Below, piece by piece: positions 37,522-46,772 of a stretch of DNA of 64,000 nucleotides. Position 1 is the first letter of the stretch; every line of letters begins with the position of its first letter. Position numbers and translations under genes: made by a program. The stretch spans positions 2,790,001-2,854,000 of the forward strand of contig NZ_CP013373.1 of assembly GCF_001522585.2 (NCBI RefSeq), written 5' to 3'. The DNA is from Burkholderia sp. NRF60-BP8. GTDB lineage: Bacteria > Pseudomonadota > Gammaproteobacteria > Burkholderiales > Burkholderiaceae. The notes beneath the pieces were generated by a model, which was given only the letters and a program-made list of their open reading frames with translations, had not been told where the DNA came from and did no database searches.

Positions 37522-38868
37522 TCAGACGGATTCGGAAGGCTGCGGCGCCGGGGCCGGCATCTCGGCATCGCGGAACACGACGCTGACGAGCAGGCCGCCC
37601 GCGGCCGCATCGCCGAGCGACACCGTCGCGCCCTGCTGCGCGGCCACACGCTTGACGATCGCGAGCCCGAGCCCGCTGCCCGACACGTCGGTGCGCGCGC
37701 GCGCCGTGCTGTCGCGATAGAAGCGGTCGAACACGCGCTCGCGCTCGGCCGCCGGAATGCCCGGCCCGCTGTCGGCGATCTGCACGCAGGCGCGGCCGGC
37801 CGCGTCGCGCGTCAGCGACACGTCGATGCGGCCGCCGTCCGGCGTGTACTTCACCGCGTTGTCGAGCAGGTTGCCGAACATCACGCGCAGCGCGCCGACG
37901 TCCGCGACGACGCTCGCCGCACACGTTTCCTCGAAGCCGAGATCGATGTCGTGCCGCTGCGCGAGCGGCGCATGCGCGGCCACGCATTCGGCGAGCAGCG
38001 CCTGCAGGTCGACCGGTTCGCGCATCGTCGCGCCGTCCGGCTCGGCGCGCGCGAGCGCGAGCAGTTGCTCGGTGAGACGTGTCGCGCGCGACACGCCGTC
38101 CTGGAGATCCGCGATCGCCTCGCGGCGCGACGCATCGTCCTTCGCACGGGCGACGAGCTGCGCCTGGATCTGCACGGCCGCGAGCGGCGTGCGCAATTCG
38201 TGCGCGGCGTCGGCGACGAACGCCTTCTGCGTGTCGAGCGCCGCCGACAGCCGCGCGAGCAGCCCGTTCAGCGCCCGCACGAGCGGCTGCACCTCGAGCG
38301 GCAGGCGCGCGTCGGGCAGCGCATCGAGCGCTTCCGGCCGGCGCGCCTCGACCGCGCGCGTCACGCGCGCGAGCGGCGCGAGCCCGCGCCCGACGATCCC
38401 CCACACGGCCGCGCCGAGGAACGGCAGCAGCACGATCAGCGGCCACAGCGTGCGCAGCGCGACGTTCGCCGCCAGCCGGTTGCGCACCGACAACGGCTGC
38501 GCGAGCTGCACGACGTTGTCGCCGACGATCGCGCCGTACACGCGCCACTCGCCGCGATCGGTGCGCTCGGTCGAGAAGCCGAGCTCCGCGCGCGGCGCGA
38601 TCGGCGCGCGCGGATGCGAGAAGTACATCAGCACGCCGTTGCGATTCCAGATCTGGATCACGATGCCTTCGTCGCCGTTGGTGCGCGAGCCGAATACCTG
38701 CGAGAACGGCTCCGACGGCAGCGCCGCGGCGATTTCCTGCAACTGGTAGTCGAACAGCTCGTTCGCTTCGGCGAGCGCCTGCCGGTAGATGAGCCAGCCC
38801 GCCATGCCCACGCCCGCGACGACGATCGCGAGCAGCCAGATCAGCAATTGATGACGAATCGACCGCAC
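37522..38868 (-). CDS. Two-component sensor histidine kinase (QseC/PmrB-like)
   Basis: A 448-residue membrane kinase. Two membrane segments (about residues 7-28 and 140-160) enclose a periplasmic sensor region. The H-box is FVADAAHELRTPLA with phosphoacceptor His223, then N-box NLLDNAVKYTP near 335, G1 DSGPGIPAAERERVFDRF and G2 GSGLGLAIVKRV. It phosphorylates the response regulator encoded three bases upstream. The DAAHELRTP form and overall layout match the QseC/PmrB/TctE group. Signal unknown; mucD downstream suggests envelope damage. Confidence 0.92.
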   Translation of the reverse strand: MRSIRHQLLIWLLAIVVAGVGMAGWLIYRQALAEANELFDYQLQEIAAALPSEPFSQVFGSRTNGDEGIVIQIWNRNGVLMYFSHPRAPIAPRAELGFSTERTDRGEWRVYGAIVGDNVVQLAQPLSVRNRLAANVALRTLWPLIVLLPFLGAAVWGIVGRGLAPLARVTRAVEARRPEALDALPDARLPLEVQPLVRALNGLLARLSAALDTQKAFVADAAHELRTPLAAVQIQAQLVARAKDDASRREAIADLQDGVSRATRLTEQLLALARAEPDGATMREPVDLQALLAECVAAHAPLAQRHDIDLGFEETCAASVVADVGALRVMFGNLLDNAVKYTPDGGRIDVSLTRDAAGRACVQIADSGPGIPAAERERVFDRFYRDSTARARTDVSGSGLGLAIVKRVAAQQGATVSLGDAAAGGLLVSVVFRDAEMPAPAPQPSESV

Positions 38869-38871
38869 GCG

Positions 38872-39534
38872 TCAGCTTTCCTTGACGACCATGTAGCCGA
38901 GCCCGCGCACGTTGCGAATCAGGTCCGAGCCGAGCTTCTTGCGCAGCGCGTGGATATAGACCTCGACCGTGTTGCTGCCGATCTCCTCGCCCCAGCCGTA
39001 CATCTTCTCCTCGAGCTGGCTCTTCGACAGCACCGCGCCCGGCCGCGCGAGCAGCGCCTCGAGCAGCGCGAACTCGCGCGCGGACAGCGCGACGGGCGTG
39101 CCGTCGAGCGTCACCTGGTGCGACGCGGGATCGAGCGTGAGCGCGCCGTGGCGGATCAGCGACTCGCTGCGCCCGGCCTGGCGGCGGATCAGCGCGCGCA
39201 TGCGCGCGCCCAGCTCGTCGAGATCGAACGGCTTGACGAGGTAATCGTCGGCGCCGGCGTCGAGCCCCTTCACGCGATCGGCGACCGCGTCGCGCGCGGT
39301 GACGATCAGCACCGGCAACGCCAGCCCGCGCCCGCGCAGCGTGCGCAGCACGTCGATGCCGTCGCGCTTCGGCAGGCCGAGATCGAGCAGCAGCAGATCG
39401 TACGTCTCGCCGCCGAGCGCCGTGAGCGCGGCGTCGCCGTCCTGCACCCAGTCGACCGCGAAGCCGTCCGAGCGCAGCGCCTTGCGCACGCCCTCGGCAA
39501 TCATTCGATCATCTTCGACAAGCAGAATCCGCAT
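38872..39534 (-). CDS. OmpR-family response regulator (QseB/PmrA-like)
   Basis: A 220-residue regulator. The receiver domain has acidic residues EDD (8-9), phosphoacceptor Asp51 in LLLDLGLPKRDG, the switch Thr in LIVTARDAV and Lys in LVKPFDLDEL. A winged-helix OmpR domain follows (residues about 125-218, with VEVYIHALRKKLG). ATG 39534 starts the canonical MRILLVEDD; the frame could extend upstream but with no conserved residues. Its expected binding sequence, tandem CTTAA, is present before mucD but not in the 186 bases before this gene. Confidence 0.93.
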   Translation of the reverse strand: MRILLVEDDRMIAEGVRKALRSDGFAVDWVQDGDAALTALGGETYDLLLLDLGLPKRDGIDVLRTLRGRGLALPVLIVTARDAVADRVKGLDAGADDYLVKPFDLDELGARMRALIRRQAGRSESLIRHGALTLDPASHQVTLDGTPVALSAREFALLEALLARPGAVLSKSQLEEKMYGWGEEIGSNTVEVYIHALRKKLGSDLIRNVRGLGYMVVKES

Positions 39535-39720
39535 CGGGACAGGCATCCATGGGCGAGTCAAACACGGCGACCATTGTAGCGCCGCGCATCGCGTGCGCGG
39601 CACCGTGCAATGCAACAGTAAGGCGGATTGCAAGGGGCCAGCCCCGACTTGTCTCTACAATGTGCGCTTCGGCGCCCCCGCGCGTCCTGCCCGAGCCCCC
39701 TGCTTTTCCCGTATTCGCCC

Positions 39721-41253
39721 ATGCCGATTTCCGATCTTTCCGCCCGGTTCGTCCCCCGCGCCCGCGTCTGTCTGCGGGCGGCCGCCGTCGTCGCCACGTG
39801 CACGGCCCTCGCGTTCGCGCCGTCCGCGCAGGCCCGCAAGAAGTCCCACAAGGAAGCGCGCAAGACCGCCGTCGTGTCGCCGGCCGCGCGCGCGGCCGGC
39901 CTGCCGGCAACCGTGCTCGTCGCGCTGCAGCGCGCGAAGGTGCCGGCGTCGGCGATGAGCGTCGTCGTCGAGCGCGTCGGCGATCCGCAACCGCTGATCG
40001 CATGGAATGCGAGCCGGCCGATGCTGCCGGCCTCGACGATGAAGCTCGTGACGACCTTCGCGGGCCTGTCGATCCTCGGCCCCGACTACCGCTGGCGCAC
40101 GACCGCGTACACGGACGGCACGGTCGACCCCGACGGCACGCTGCAAGGCAACCTGTACATCAAGGGCACCGGCGATCCGAAGCTCGTGCCCGAAGAACTG
40201 ATCGACCTCGTCGACAAGCTGCGCAAGGCGGGCGTCAAGCGCGTGGCCGGCGGCCTCGTCCTCGACAAGAGCTATTTCGCTGCGTCGACGCGCGACCTGC
40301 CGTCGTTCGACGACGATGTCAGCGCGCCGTACAACGTCGGCCCCGATCCGTTGCTGTATGCATTCAAGGCCGTGTCGTTCACGGTCACGCCGGGCGATGA
40401 CGGCAAGGTCGCCGTCGACGTGCTGCCGCCGCTCGCGAACCTGTCGATCGACAACCAGCTCGTCGAAGGCTCGGGTTCGTGCAGCGCGGCCGCCGCGGCT
40501 GCGCGCCCGACGCTGACGGCCGGCGGCGGGATCATGACCGCATCGTTCGCCGGCGACTACCCGCTGCGCTGCGGCGCGCACACGACCAACCTCGCGATCC
40601 TCGATCACACGACGTTCTTCGCCCGCGGCTTCCTCGCGCTGTGGCAACAGGACGGCGGCACGATCGCGGGGCCCGTGAGCGAGGGCAAAGTGCCCGCCAC
40701 CGCGCGGCCGCTCGCCGTGCATCACAGCCCGGTGCTCGGCAGCATCGTCTACGACATCAACAAGTTCAGCAACAACGTGATGGCGCGCAACCTGTTCCTC
40801 ACGATCGGCGCGGTCAGCGGCAAGCCGCCCGCGACGCCCGAGCAGTCGAGCCGCGCGATCCAGGCGTTTCTGCAGAAAAACGGCATCGCGATGCCCGACC
40901 TCGTGCTCGAGAACGGCTCGGGGCTGTCGCGCGAAGAGCACGTGAGCGCGCTGTCGCTCGCCGCGCTGCTGCAGGCCGCGAACGCGAGCCCCGTCGCGCA
41001 GGCGTTCGTCGATTCGCTGCCGATCGCAGGCATCGACGGCACGATGAAGAACCGCCTCACCAACGCGGGCGTGCTCGGCAACGCGCACATCAAGACCGGC
41101 ACGCTGCGCGACGTGCGCGCGATCGCCGGCTACGTCGCCGGGGCGGACGGGCAGAGCTACGTCGTCGTCAGCTTCATCAACAACGATCACGCGGAAGGCG
41201 CGCGCGCCGCGCACGACACGCTGCTCGAGTGGATCTACGCGGGCGCGCACTGA
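39721..41253 (+). CDS. dacB: D-alanyl-D-alanine carboxypeptidase/endopeptidase (PBP4)
   Basis: A 510-residue low-molecular-mass class C penicillin-binding protein that trims or cleaves peptidoglycan crosslinks in the periplasm. It has a signal peptide ending about residue 39 (SAQARKK), active-site SxxK at Ser105-Lys108 (LPASTMKLV), an SxN motif FSNNVMARN near residue 350 and KTG in HIKTGTLRD near 460. The long insert between the first two motifs is typical of PBP4. A TACAAT (39656-39661) may be its -10 box. It is divergent from the response regulator. Confidence 0.93.
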   Translation: MPISDLSARFVPRARVCLRAAAVVATCTALAFAPSAQARKKSHKEARKTAVVSPAARAAGLPATVLVALQRAKVPASAMSVVVERVGDPQPLIAWNASRPMLPASTMKLVTTFAGLSILGPDYRWRTTAYTDGTVDPDGTLQGNLYIKGTGDPKLVPEELIDLVDKLRKAGVKRVAGGLVLDKSYFAASTRDLPSFDDDVSAPYNVGPDPLLYAFKAVSFTVTPGDDGKVAVDVLPPLANLSIDNQLVEGSGSCSAAAAAARPTLTAGGGIMTASFAGDYPLRCGAHTTNLAILDHTTFFARGFLALWQQDGGTIAGPVSEGKVPATARPLAVHHSPVLGSIVYDINKFSNNVMARNLFLTIGAVSGKPPATPEQSSRAIQAFLQKNGIAMPDLVLENGSGLSREEHVSALSLAALLQAANASPVAQAFVDSLPIAGIDGTMKNRLTNAGVLGNAHIKTGTLRDVRAIAGYVAGADGQSYVVVSFINNDHAEGARAAHDTLLEWIYAGAH

Positions 41254-41620
41254 CGATCCGTGCGGCGTGCAACGTGCGGCGTGCAACGTGCGGCATGCAG
41301 CGCGCAGCGGGCCGTCGCGACAGGGCGGCCTACGCGCCCCACGCACCGCGTCGCCCGCGAAAATCTCGCGCCGCGCGGTTTGAAACGCCCGCGCCACCGT
41401 CGCGCGACGCCCCGTGCGCGCGCCGCGCCCGCAAAACGGGGCCGCACCGCCCGGCCCCGTGCAGTACGGGTTCCGTAGAAACCCTATCCTCTGAGGGAAC
41501 CCTCTACGCTGCCCCCTCGCCTAGCGCGTGGCGATTGCGTAGGCTGTTGGCCTGACCGATATCTACAACGGGCCACACGCCCGGCCTCATGGCTTGCAGG
41601 GGAACGAAGGAGACACGCCC
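41254..41620. other. Gene-free stretch between dacB and the desaturase-like gene
   Basis: It holds three copies of a 14-base repeat right after the dacB stop (41260-41301) and an 8-bp stem ACGGGGCC/GGCCCCGT (41436-41460) without a plus-strand T run. It also holds a separate GGTTCC/GGAACC dyad (about 41469-41503). No convincing gene or clean promoter is seen. Confidence 0.6.
41260..41301. repeat. Tandem repeat, three 14-bp units after dacB
   Basis: Two identical copies of GTGCGGCGTGCAAC (41260-41273, 41274-41287) and one diverged copy GTGCGGCATGCAGC (41288-41301) begin seven bases after the dacB stop. Its exact repetition suggests recent expansion. Confidence 0.75.
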
Positions 41621-42535
41621 ATGCGATTCGACGTCGAATTGCTTCTGCTCGCGCTGGCGCCCGTCTTCCTGCTCTGCATCGCGTGGGAGGCCTGGCACTT
41701 CGCCCGCACCCGCGCGCAGGACCGCATCTATGCGTGGCGCGACACGCTGTGCAACGCGGCGCTCGCGCTGATGCACCAGGGCGCCGACAAGATCGCCTGG
41801 TTGTTCGTGATTCCCGTCTATGCGTACTGCTACCGCCACTATCGCGTCTACACGTGGCACGACGGCTGGCTGTCGTTCGCGGTGCTGTTCGTCGCGCAGG
41901 ACTTCCTCTACTACGTGTTTCATCGCGCGAGCCATCGCGTGCGCTGGCTGTGGGCCGCGCACGTCGTGCACCACTCGTCCGAACGGATGAATTTCTCGAC
42001 CGCGTTCCGCCAGAGCCTGATGTACCCGATCGCGGGCATGTGGCTGTTCTGGCTGCCGCTCGCGTTCGTCGGCTTTCCGCCGCAACAGATCGTCGGCATC
42101 GTGCTGATCAACCTCGCGTTCCAGTTCTTCGTGCACACGCAGGCGATCGGCAAGCTCGGCTGGCTCGAATACGTGCTGAACACGCCGTCGATCCACCGCG
42201 CGCACCATGCACGCAACGCGCGCTACATCGACCGCAATTACGCAGGCGTCCTCGTGATCTGGGATCGCCTGTTCGGCAGCTATGTCGAGGAAACGCCCGA
42301 CGATCCGCCGCGTTACGGAATCGTCGAGCGGCTCGGCTCGAACAACCCGCTCGTCGCGACGTTCCACGAGTGGGCGGCGATGGCGTCCGACGCGTGGCGC
42401 GTCGGCGGATGGCGCAACAAGCTGCGCGCGATTTTCGGCCCGCCCGAATGGGCGAGCGCTTATCATGCGCAGGTCGCCGAGGCCGCGAACCCGGATCCGC
42501 GCACCGTGCCGCAAGCGGTTGCGCGCGACCGATAA
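41621..42535 (+). CDS. Sterol desaturase/fatty acid hydroxylase family membrane protein
   Basis: A 304-residue integral membrane protein with about four hydrophobic segments and the full set of eight-histidine di-iron boxes: HRASHR near residue 104, HVVHHSS near 117 and HRAHHARN near 192. Family members hydroxylate or desaturate lipids using oxygen at the membrane. The ATG at 41621 is chosen over 41594 because AAGGAG precedes it. It lies 96 bases before the GDSL lipoprotein and could share a transcript. The lipid substrate is unknown. Confidence 0.9.
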   Translation: MRFDVELLLLALAPVFLLCIAWEAWHFARTRAQDRIYAWRDTLCNAALALMHQGADKIAWLFVIPVYAYCYRHYRVYTWHDGWLSFAVLFVAQDFLYYVFHRASHRVRWLWAAHVVHHSSERMNFSTAFRQSLMYPIAGMWLFWLPLAFVGFPPQQIVGIVLINLAFQFFVHTQAIGKLGWLEYVLNTPSIHRAHHARNARYIDRNYAGVLVIWDRLFGSYVEETPDDPPRYGIVERLGSNNPLVATFHEWAAMASDAWRVGGWRNKLRAIFGPPEWASAYHAQVAEAANPDPRTVPQAVARDR

Positions 42536-42631
42536 ACCGTTTCAGCCAACGGCCGCCGCGCAGCCCGGAACCGAGCAGGCACGCGGCAGATGAGAAACAC
42601 ATCAGGGCCATATCTACGAGGAGATCGAACG

Positions 42632-43777
42632 ATGCAGACACAACAACACGCACCTTCCCGCACGCGCCGGCGCATGCTGCGCACCGCGCAAGTCGCGATC
42701 GCCGGCGCCGCGCTCGCGCTGCTCGCCGCATGCGGCGGCGGCGACGACAACAACGGCAGCAGCGCGTCGAACACGCCGCCGTCGGGCGTGAAGATGCAGA
42801 TCGTGTCGTTCGGCGACAGCCTGTCCGACGTCGGCACCTACTCGCAGATCAAGCTCGGCTTCGGCGGCGGCCGCTTCACGACCAACCCGGGCCAGGTCTG
42901 GACGCAGGACGTCGCCCAGTACTACGGCGACACGCTGCAGCCCGCGAACCAGGGCGGCTTCGGCATTCCGCTGCAGGCGACGGGCGGCCTCGGCTACGCG
43001 CAAGGCGGCTCGCGCGTGACGCTGCAGCCGGGCATCGGCCATGCGGACGCCAGCGTGCCGAACCCCGACTACGCCCAGGCGACGACGACGCCGATCGCCG
43101 ACCAGGTCAAGCAGTACCTGACGCAGCACGGCAGCTTCAACGCCGGCCAGATCGTGCTGATCAACGGCGGCGCGAACGACATCTTCTACCAGGCCCAGGT
43201 CGCGCAGGCGCAAGGCAACACGCCGGCCGCGCAACTCGCGGCGGCGCAGGCGATCGGCCTGGCCGCGCAGCAGCTGGGCGGGATCGTCCAGCAGATCGTC
43301 GCGGCGGGCGCGACGCACGTGTTCGTCGCGAACGTGCCGGACATCGGCGGCACGCCGCTCGCGCTGCAAGGCGGCGCGAGCACGCAGGCCGCGTTCACGC
43401 AACTGTCGGGGCTGTTCAACAAGACGCTCGTCGGCACGCTCGCCGCGCTGAAGGTCGACCCGACGAAGTACGTGGTGGTCGATTCGTTCACGTGGCAGGA
43501 CGGCATCGCGGCCAACTACCAGGCGAACGGCTTCAGCGTGTCGAATACGGACACCGCGTGCAACCTGAAGGCGATGGTGCAGGCCGCCACGCAGTACGGC
43601 GTCGCGAATGCGACCGCGTTCGGCTCGTCGCTGTTCTGCTCGCCGCAGACGTACACGGTCGCGAACGCGGACCAGACCTACATGTTCGCCGACACGGTCC
43701 ACCCGACGACGCACCTGCACGCGCTGTTCGCGCAATACGTCCAACAGCAGATCGCGAAATCCGGCGTCGGCAAGTAA
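42632..43777 (+). CDS. GDSL/SGNH-family lipase/esterase lipoprotein
   Basis: A 381-residue exported esterase. Block I carries the catalytic Ser in SFGDSLSDVG near residue 60, block III has NGGANDIFYQ near 178, and block V holds Asp and His in DTVHPTTHLH near 356. The N-terminus combines a twin-arginine-like TRRRML and lipobox LLAAC (Cys34), pointing to a Tat-exported lipoprotein. It lacks an autotransporter barrel, unlike EstA-type enzymes. The start has AGGAG nine bases upstream. A strong terminator follows. Confidence 0.88.
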   Translation: MQTQQHAPSRTRRRMLRTAQVAIAGAALALLAACGGGDDNNGSSASNTPPSGVKMQIVSFGDSLSDVGTYSQIKLGFGGGRFTTNPGQVWTQDVAQYYGDTLQPANQGGFGIPLQATGGLGYAQGGSRVTLQPGIGHADASVPNPDYAQATTTPIADQVKQYLTQHGSFNAGQIVLINGGANDIFYQAQVAQAQGNTPAAQLAAAQAIGLAAQQLGGIVQQIVAAGATHVFVANVPDIGGTPLALQGGASTQAAFTQLSGLFNKTLVGTLAALKVDPTKYVVVDSFTWQDGIAANYQANGFSVSNTDTACNLKAMVQAATQYGVANATAFGSSLFCSPQTYTVANADQTYMFADTVHPTTHLHALFAQYVQQQIAKSGVGK

Positions 43778-43800
43778 GCCGCCGGCCACGCACCCAAACG

Positions 43801-43835
43801 AAAACGCCCGACCGGTTCGCCGGTCGGGCGTTTTT
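43801..43835 (+). terminator. Strong bidirectional terminator between the GDSL gene and tsaC
   Basis: AAAACGCCCGACCGG and CCGGTCGGGCGTTTTT enclose a TTCG loop, giving a 15-bp stem with A and T runs on both flanks. It ends both convergent transcripts. Confidence 0.92.
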
Positions 43836-43858
43836 CATTCGGCAGGCGCCTGCGCGCG

Positions 43859-44887
43859 TCAGTCGCGCGCTTCGAATGCCGCCGCCGCGCGGCCGAGGCG
43901 ATCGTTGACCGCGATCCATTCGACGGTCTCGGGCAGCTTTTCGACGAGGATGCGCGCGACCTGCGCGCGATCGAGCGCCCGCAGCATCCCGTACAGGTCG
44001 CGTGCATAGGCCTGCGGGTCTTCCGGTGCCGCGACGAAATGCACGCCGTCGGCCTGCGCCCAGCGCCCCGCCCGCGACGCGCGGGCGACGAGCGCGACGC
44101 GCTCGCCGTCGGTTTGCGCGGCCGCGAGCAGCGGCTCGAGTGCGTCGAACGGCAGCAGCGCGAGCGGCGTGCGCGGCGCGTAATGCGCTTTCAGCGTGCC
44201 CGACGCGCGCGGCGCGGTCGCGTCGCTGCCGTCCGGCAGCTTCGGCGCGCGGCCGAGCACGTCGGCGATCTGCCGAGGCGTCACGTGGCCCGGGCGCAGC
44301 AGCGCCGGGAAGCCGCGCGACAGATCGAGGATCGTCGACTCGATGCCGACTTCCGATGCGCCGCCGTCGAGCACGTGCACGGTATCGCCGAATTCGTCGC
44401 GCACGTGTTGCGCGGTCGTCGGGCTCACGTGGCCGAACCGGTTCGCGGACGGCGCGGCCACGCCGCCGTGGCCGCCGCGCCGCGCGCTAAACGCGGCCAG
44501 CAACGCCTGCGCGACCGGATGCGACGGACAGCGCAGCCCGACCGAATCCTGCCCGCCGCTCACGGCATCCGGAATACGCGCATGACGCTTCAGAATCAGC
44601 GTGAGCGGCCCCGGCCAGAACGCATCGATCAGCGCGTGCGCGTCGGCCGGCAGATCGTCGGCCCAGTAGCCCGGATCGCCGCCGGGCGGCAGATGCACGA
44701 TCACCGGATGGTTCGCGGGCCGCCCTTTCGCCGCATAGATGCGCGCGACGGCCTCGGGATTCGCCGCGTCGCCGCCGAGCCCGTAGACGGTTTCGGTCGG
44801 AAACGCGACGAGCTGGCCCGCGTCGAGCAACGCGGCGGCCGCGTCGATCTGCGCGGGCGTCACGTGCTTCGGGAGATCGATGGACAT
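43859..44887 (-). CDS. tsaC: L-threonylcarbamoyladenylate synthase (Sua5/YwlC type)
   Basis: A 342-residue enzyme that makes threonylcarbamoyl-AMP from threonine, bicarbonate and ATP for the universal t6A37 modification of tRNAs reading ANN codons. The N-terminal YrdC domain shows FPTETVYGLGGDA near residue 29, KGRPANHPVIVH near 54 and APSANRFGHVSPT near 145. The long C-terminal Sua5 domain (about 215-342) makes it the Sua5 rather than the short TsaC form. It lies 11 bases after purK, so it belongs to the purine gene transcript. Confidence 0.93.
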   Translation of the reverse strand: MSIDLPKHVTPAQIDAAAALLDAGQLVAFPTETVYGLGGDAANPEAVARIYAAKGRPANHPVIVHLPPGGDPGYWADDLPADAHALIDAFWPGPLTLILKRHARIPDAVSGGQDSVGLRCPSHPVAQALLAAFSARRGGHGGVAAPSANRFGHVSPTTAQHVRDEFGDTVHVLDGGASEVGIESTILDLSRGFPALLRPGHVTPRQIADVLGRAPKLPDGSDATAPRASGTLKAHYAPRTPLALLPFDALEPLLAAAQTDGERVALVARASRAGRWAQADGVHFVAAPEDPQAYARDLYGMLRALDRAQVARILVEKLPETVEWIAVNDRLGRAAAAFEARD

Positions 44888-44898
44888 CGGCCCGCGCC

Positions 44899-46095
44899 TC
44901 AGTCGAGCGGCACGCGCAGCAGTTGCGCGCACGCGTTGGCGGCAGCGACGGCTTCGTCGCGCGTCTCGGCCGTGAAGTTCACGTGGCCCATCTTGCGGCC
45001 GACGCGCGCTTCTTCCTTGCCGTACAGGTGCAGGTGCGCGGCCGGCATCGCGGCGACCGCGTCCCACGGCGGCGTGACGGCATCGGCTGCCGCGCCGTCG
45101 GGAAACCACACGTCGCCAAGGATGTTCAGCATCGCGGCCGGCGAATGCTGGCGCGGGTTGCCGAGCGGCATGCGCGTCATCGCGCGCACCTGCTGCTCGA
45201 ACTGGCTCGTTGCGCACGCATCGACCGTGTAGTGGCCGGAGTTGTGCGGGCGCGGCGCCATTTCGTTCGCGACGAACGAGCCGTCCTCCAGCACGAAGAA
45301 CTCGACGCACAGCACGCCGACGTAGCCGAGCGTATCGGCGATCCGCACGGCCGCCTGCTGCGCCTCTTCGACGCGCGCGGCATCGGCCGCCGGCGCCGGC
45401 ACGACCGTCAGCGCGAGGATGCCGTCGTGATGCACGTTCTGCGCGAGCGGGAAGGCGGCCGAGCGGCCGTCCGCGCCGCGCGCGATCAGCGCCGACACCT
45501 CGTATTTCAGCGGCAGGCGCTTCTCCAGCACGCACGGCACGCCGCCGAGCGCGGCATGCGCGTCGCGTGCTTCCTGCGCGGTGGCGACGCGCACCTGGCC
45601 CTTGCCGTCGTAGCCGAGGCGGGCCGTCTTCAGGATGCCCGGCAGCACCGCGTCGAGCGCGGCATCGTCGAGCGCGGCGAGCGCCGCCGCCGATTCGATC
45701 ACGACGTGCGGCGCGACCGGCACGCCCGACGCCTCGATGAAACGCTTCTCCGCGATCCGGTCCTGCGCGACCGCGACGCAGCGGCCGGCCGGCGCGACGA
45801 ACGTCGTGCGCGCGAGGAAATCGAGGCTCGCGGCCGGCACGTTCTCGAATTCCGTCGATACGGCCTCGCACAGGTCCGCCAGTTCGGCGAGTGCGGCTTC
45901 GTCGTCGTACGCCGCGCGCAGATGGCGATCGGCGACCGCGCCGGCGGGGCTCGCCGGATCGGGATCGAGCACGGCGACGCGATAGCCCATCGACTGGGCG
46001 GCAAAGCAGAACATGCGGCCGAGCTGGCCACCGCCGACCATGCCCAGCCACGCGCCGGGCAGGATCGGGGAAACGGAATCAGGAGTTGCGGTCAT
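44899..46095 (-). CDS. purK: 5-(carboxyamino)imidazole ribonucleotide synthase
   Basis: A 398-residue ATP-grasp enzyme carboxylating aminoimidazole ribonucleotide to N5-CAIR in purine synthesis. It starts with [16 protein letters not shown] (residues 18-33). The ATP-grasp core includes [15 protein letters not shown] near residue 150, [13 protein letters not shown], and the metal-site region [20 protein letters not shown] near 265. It works just before PurE, whose gene precedes it by 90 bases on the same strand. Length is normal. Confidence 0.95.
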   Translation of the reverse strand: MTATPDSVSPILPGAWLGMVGGGQLGRMFCFAAQSMGYRVAVLDPDPASPAGAVADRHLRAAYDDEAALAELADLCEAVSTEFENVPAASLDFLARTTFVAPAGRCVAVAQDRIAEKRFIEASGVPVAPHVVIESAAALAALDDAALDAVLPGILKTARLGYDGKGQVRVATAQEARDAHAALGGVPCVLEKRLPLKYEVSALIARGADGRSAAFPLAQNVHHDGILALTVVPAPAADAARVEEAQQAAVRIADTLGYVGVLCVEFFVLEDGSFVANEMAPRPHNSGHYTVDACATSQFEQQVRAMTRMPLGNPRQHSPAAMLNILGDVWFPDGAAADAVTPPWDAVAAMPAAHLHLYGKEEARVGRKMGHVNFTAETRDEAVAAANACAQLLRVPLD

Positions 46096-46185
46096 GTCAG
46101 TGGTCGGTCGCGGCGGAACGCGGAAATGCCCGCCGCAGTAGGAAAATCCGGCGCCGGCCGCATCGTGCGGCCGCGCGCCATGCCG

Positions 46186-46707
46186 TCATGCCAGCGGCGG
46201 CAGCACCATCGCGTGCGCGGCTTCGTTCTGGCGCACGCGGAACGCCGCGAGCCGGTTCGCGTAGTCGACCGAGTTGCCGGACAGGATCGACACCGCGAAC
46301 AGCGCGGCGTTCGCGGCGCCGGCCTCGCCGATCGCGAACGTCGCGACGGGCACGCCCTTCGGCATCTGCACGATCGAGTGCAGCGAATCGACGCCCTTCA
46401 GGTACTTGCTCGCGACCGGCACGCCGAGCACCGGCACCGTGGTCTTCGCGGCCAGCATGCCGGGCAGGTGCGCGGCGCCGCCGGCGCCCGCGATGATCGC
46501 GCGCAGCCCGCGCTCGCGCGCCTTCTCCGCATAGTCGAACATCTCGTCGGGCATCCGGTGCGCGGACACGACCTTCGCTTCGTACGGCACGCCGAATTCC
46601 TGCAGGATCGCAACCGCGTTCTTCATCACGTCCCAGTCGGAACTCGAACCCATCAGCACGCCGACGAGCGGCGCGCTGTGCGTGTGGGCAGTTTGCTTTT
46701 CATTCAT
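46186..46707 (-). CDS. purE: N5-carboxyaminoimidazole ribonucleotide mutase
   Basis: A 173-residue class I PurE that converts N5-CAIR to CAIR. Signature segments are [17 protein letters not shown] (nucleotide-binding loop), [12 protein letters not shown] near residue 46 and [15 protein letters not shown] near 72. The ATG at 46707 is 65 bases after purC. It forms a functional pair with PurK immediately downstream. Confidence 0.95.
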   Translation of the reverse strand: MNEKQTAHTHSAPLVGVLMGSSSDWDVMKNAVAILQEFGVPYEAKVVSAHRMPDEMFDYAEKARERGLRAIIAGAGGAAHLPGMLAAKTTVPVLGVPVASKYLKGVDSLHSIVQMPKGVPVATFAIGEAGAANAALFAVSILSGNSVDYANRLAAFRVRQNEAAHAMVLPPLA

Positions 46708-46772
46708 TTCGTGTGTTCCTGTCGACCGGAGCGAGTGCTTCAGCACTGACTCCGGTCCCATGCAAAGCTCCG

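Noticed and set aside
41436-41460. ACGGGGCC/GGCCCCGT hairpin as the dacB terminator
   Set aside because: The T run is on the minus strand, where no gene needs termination; plus-strand U tail absent.
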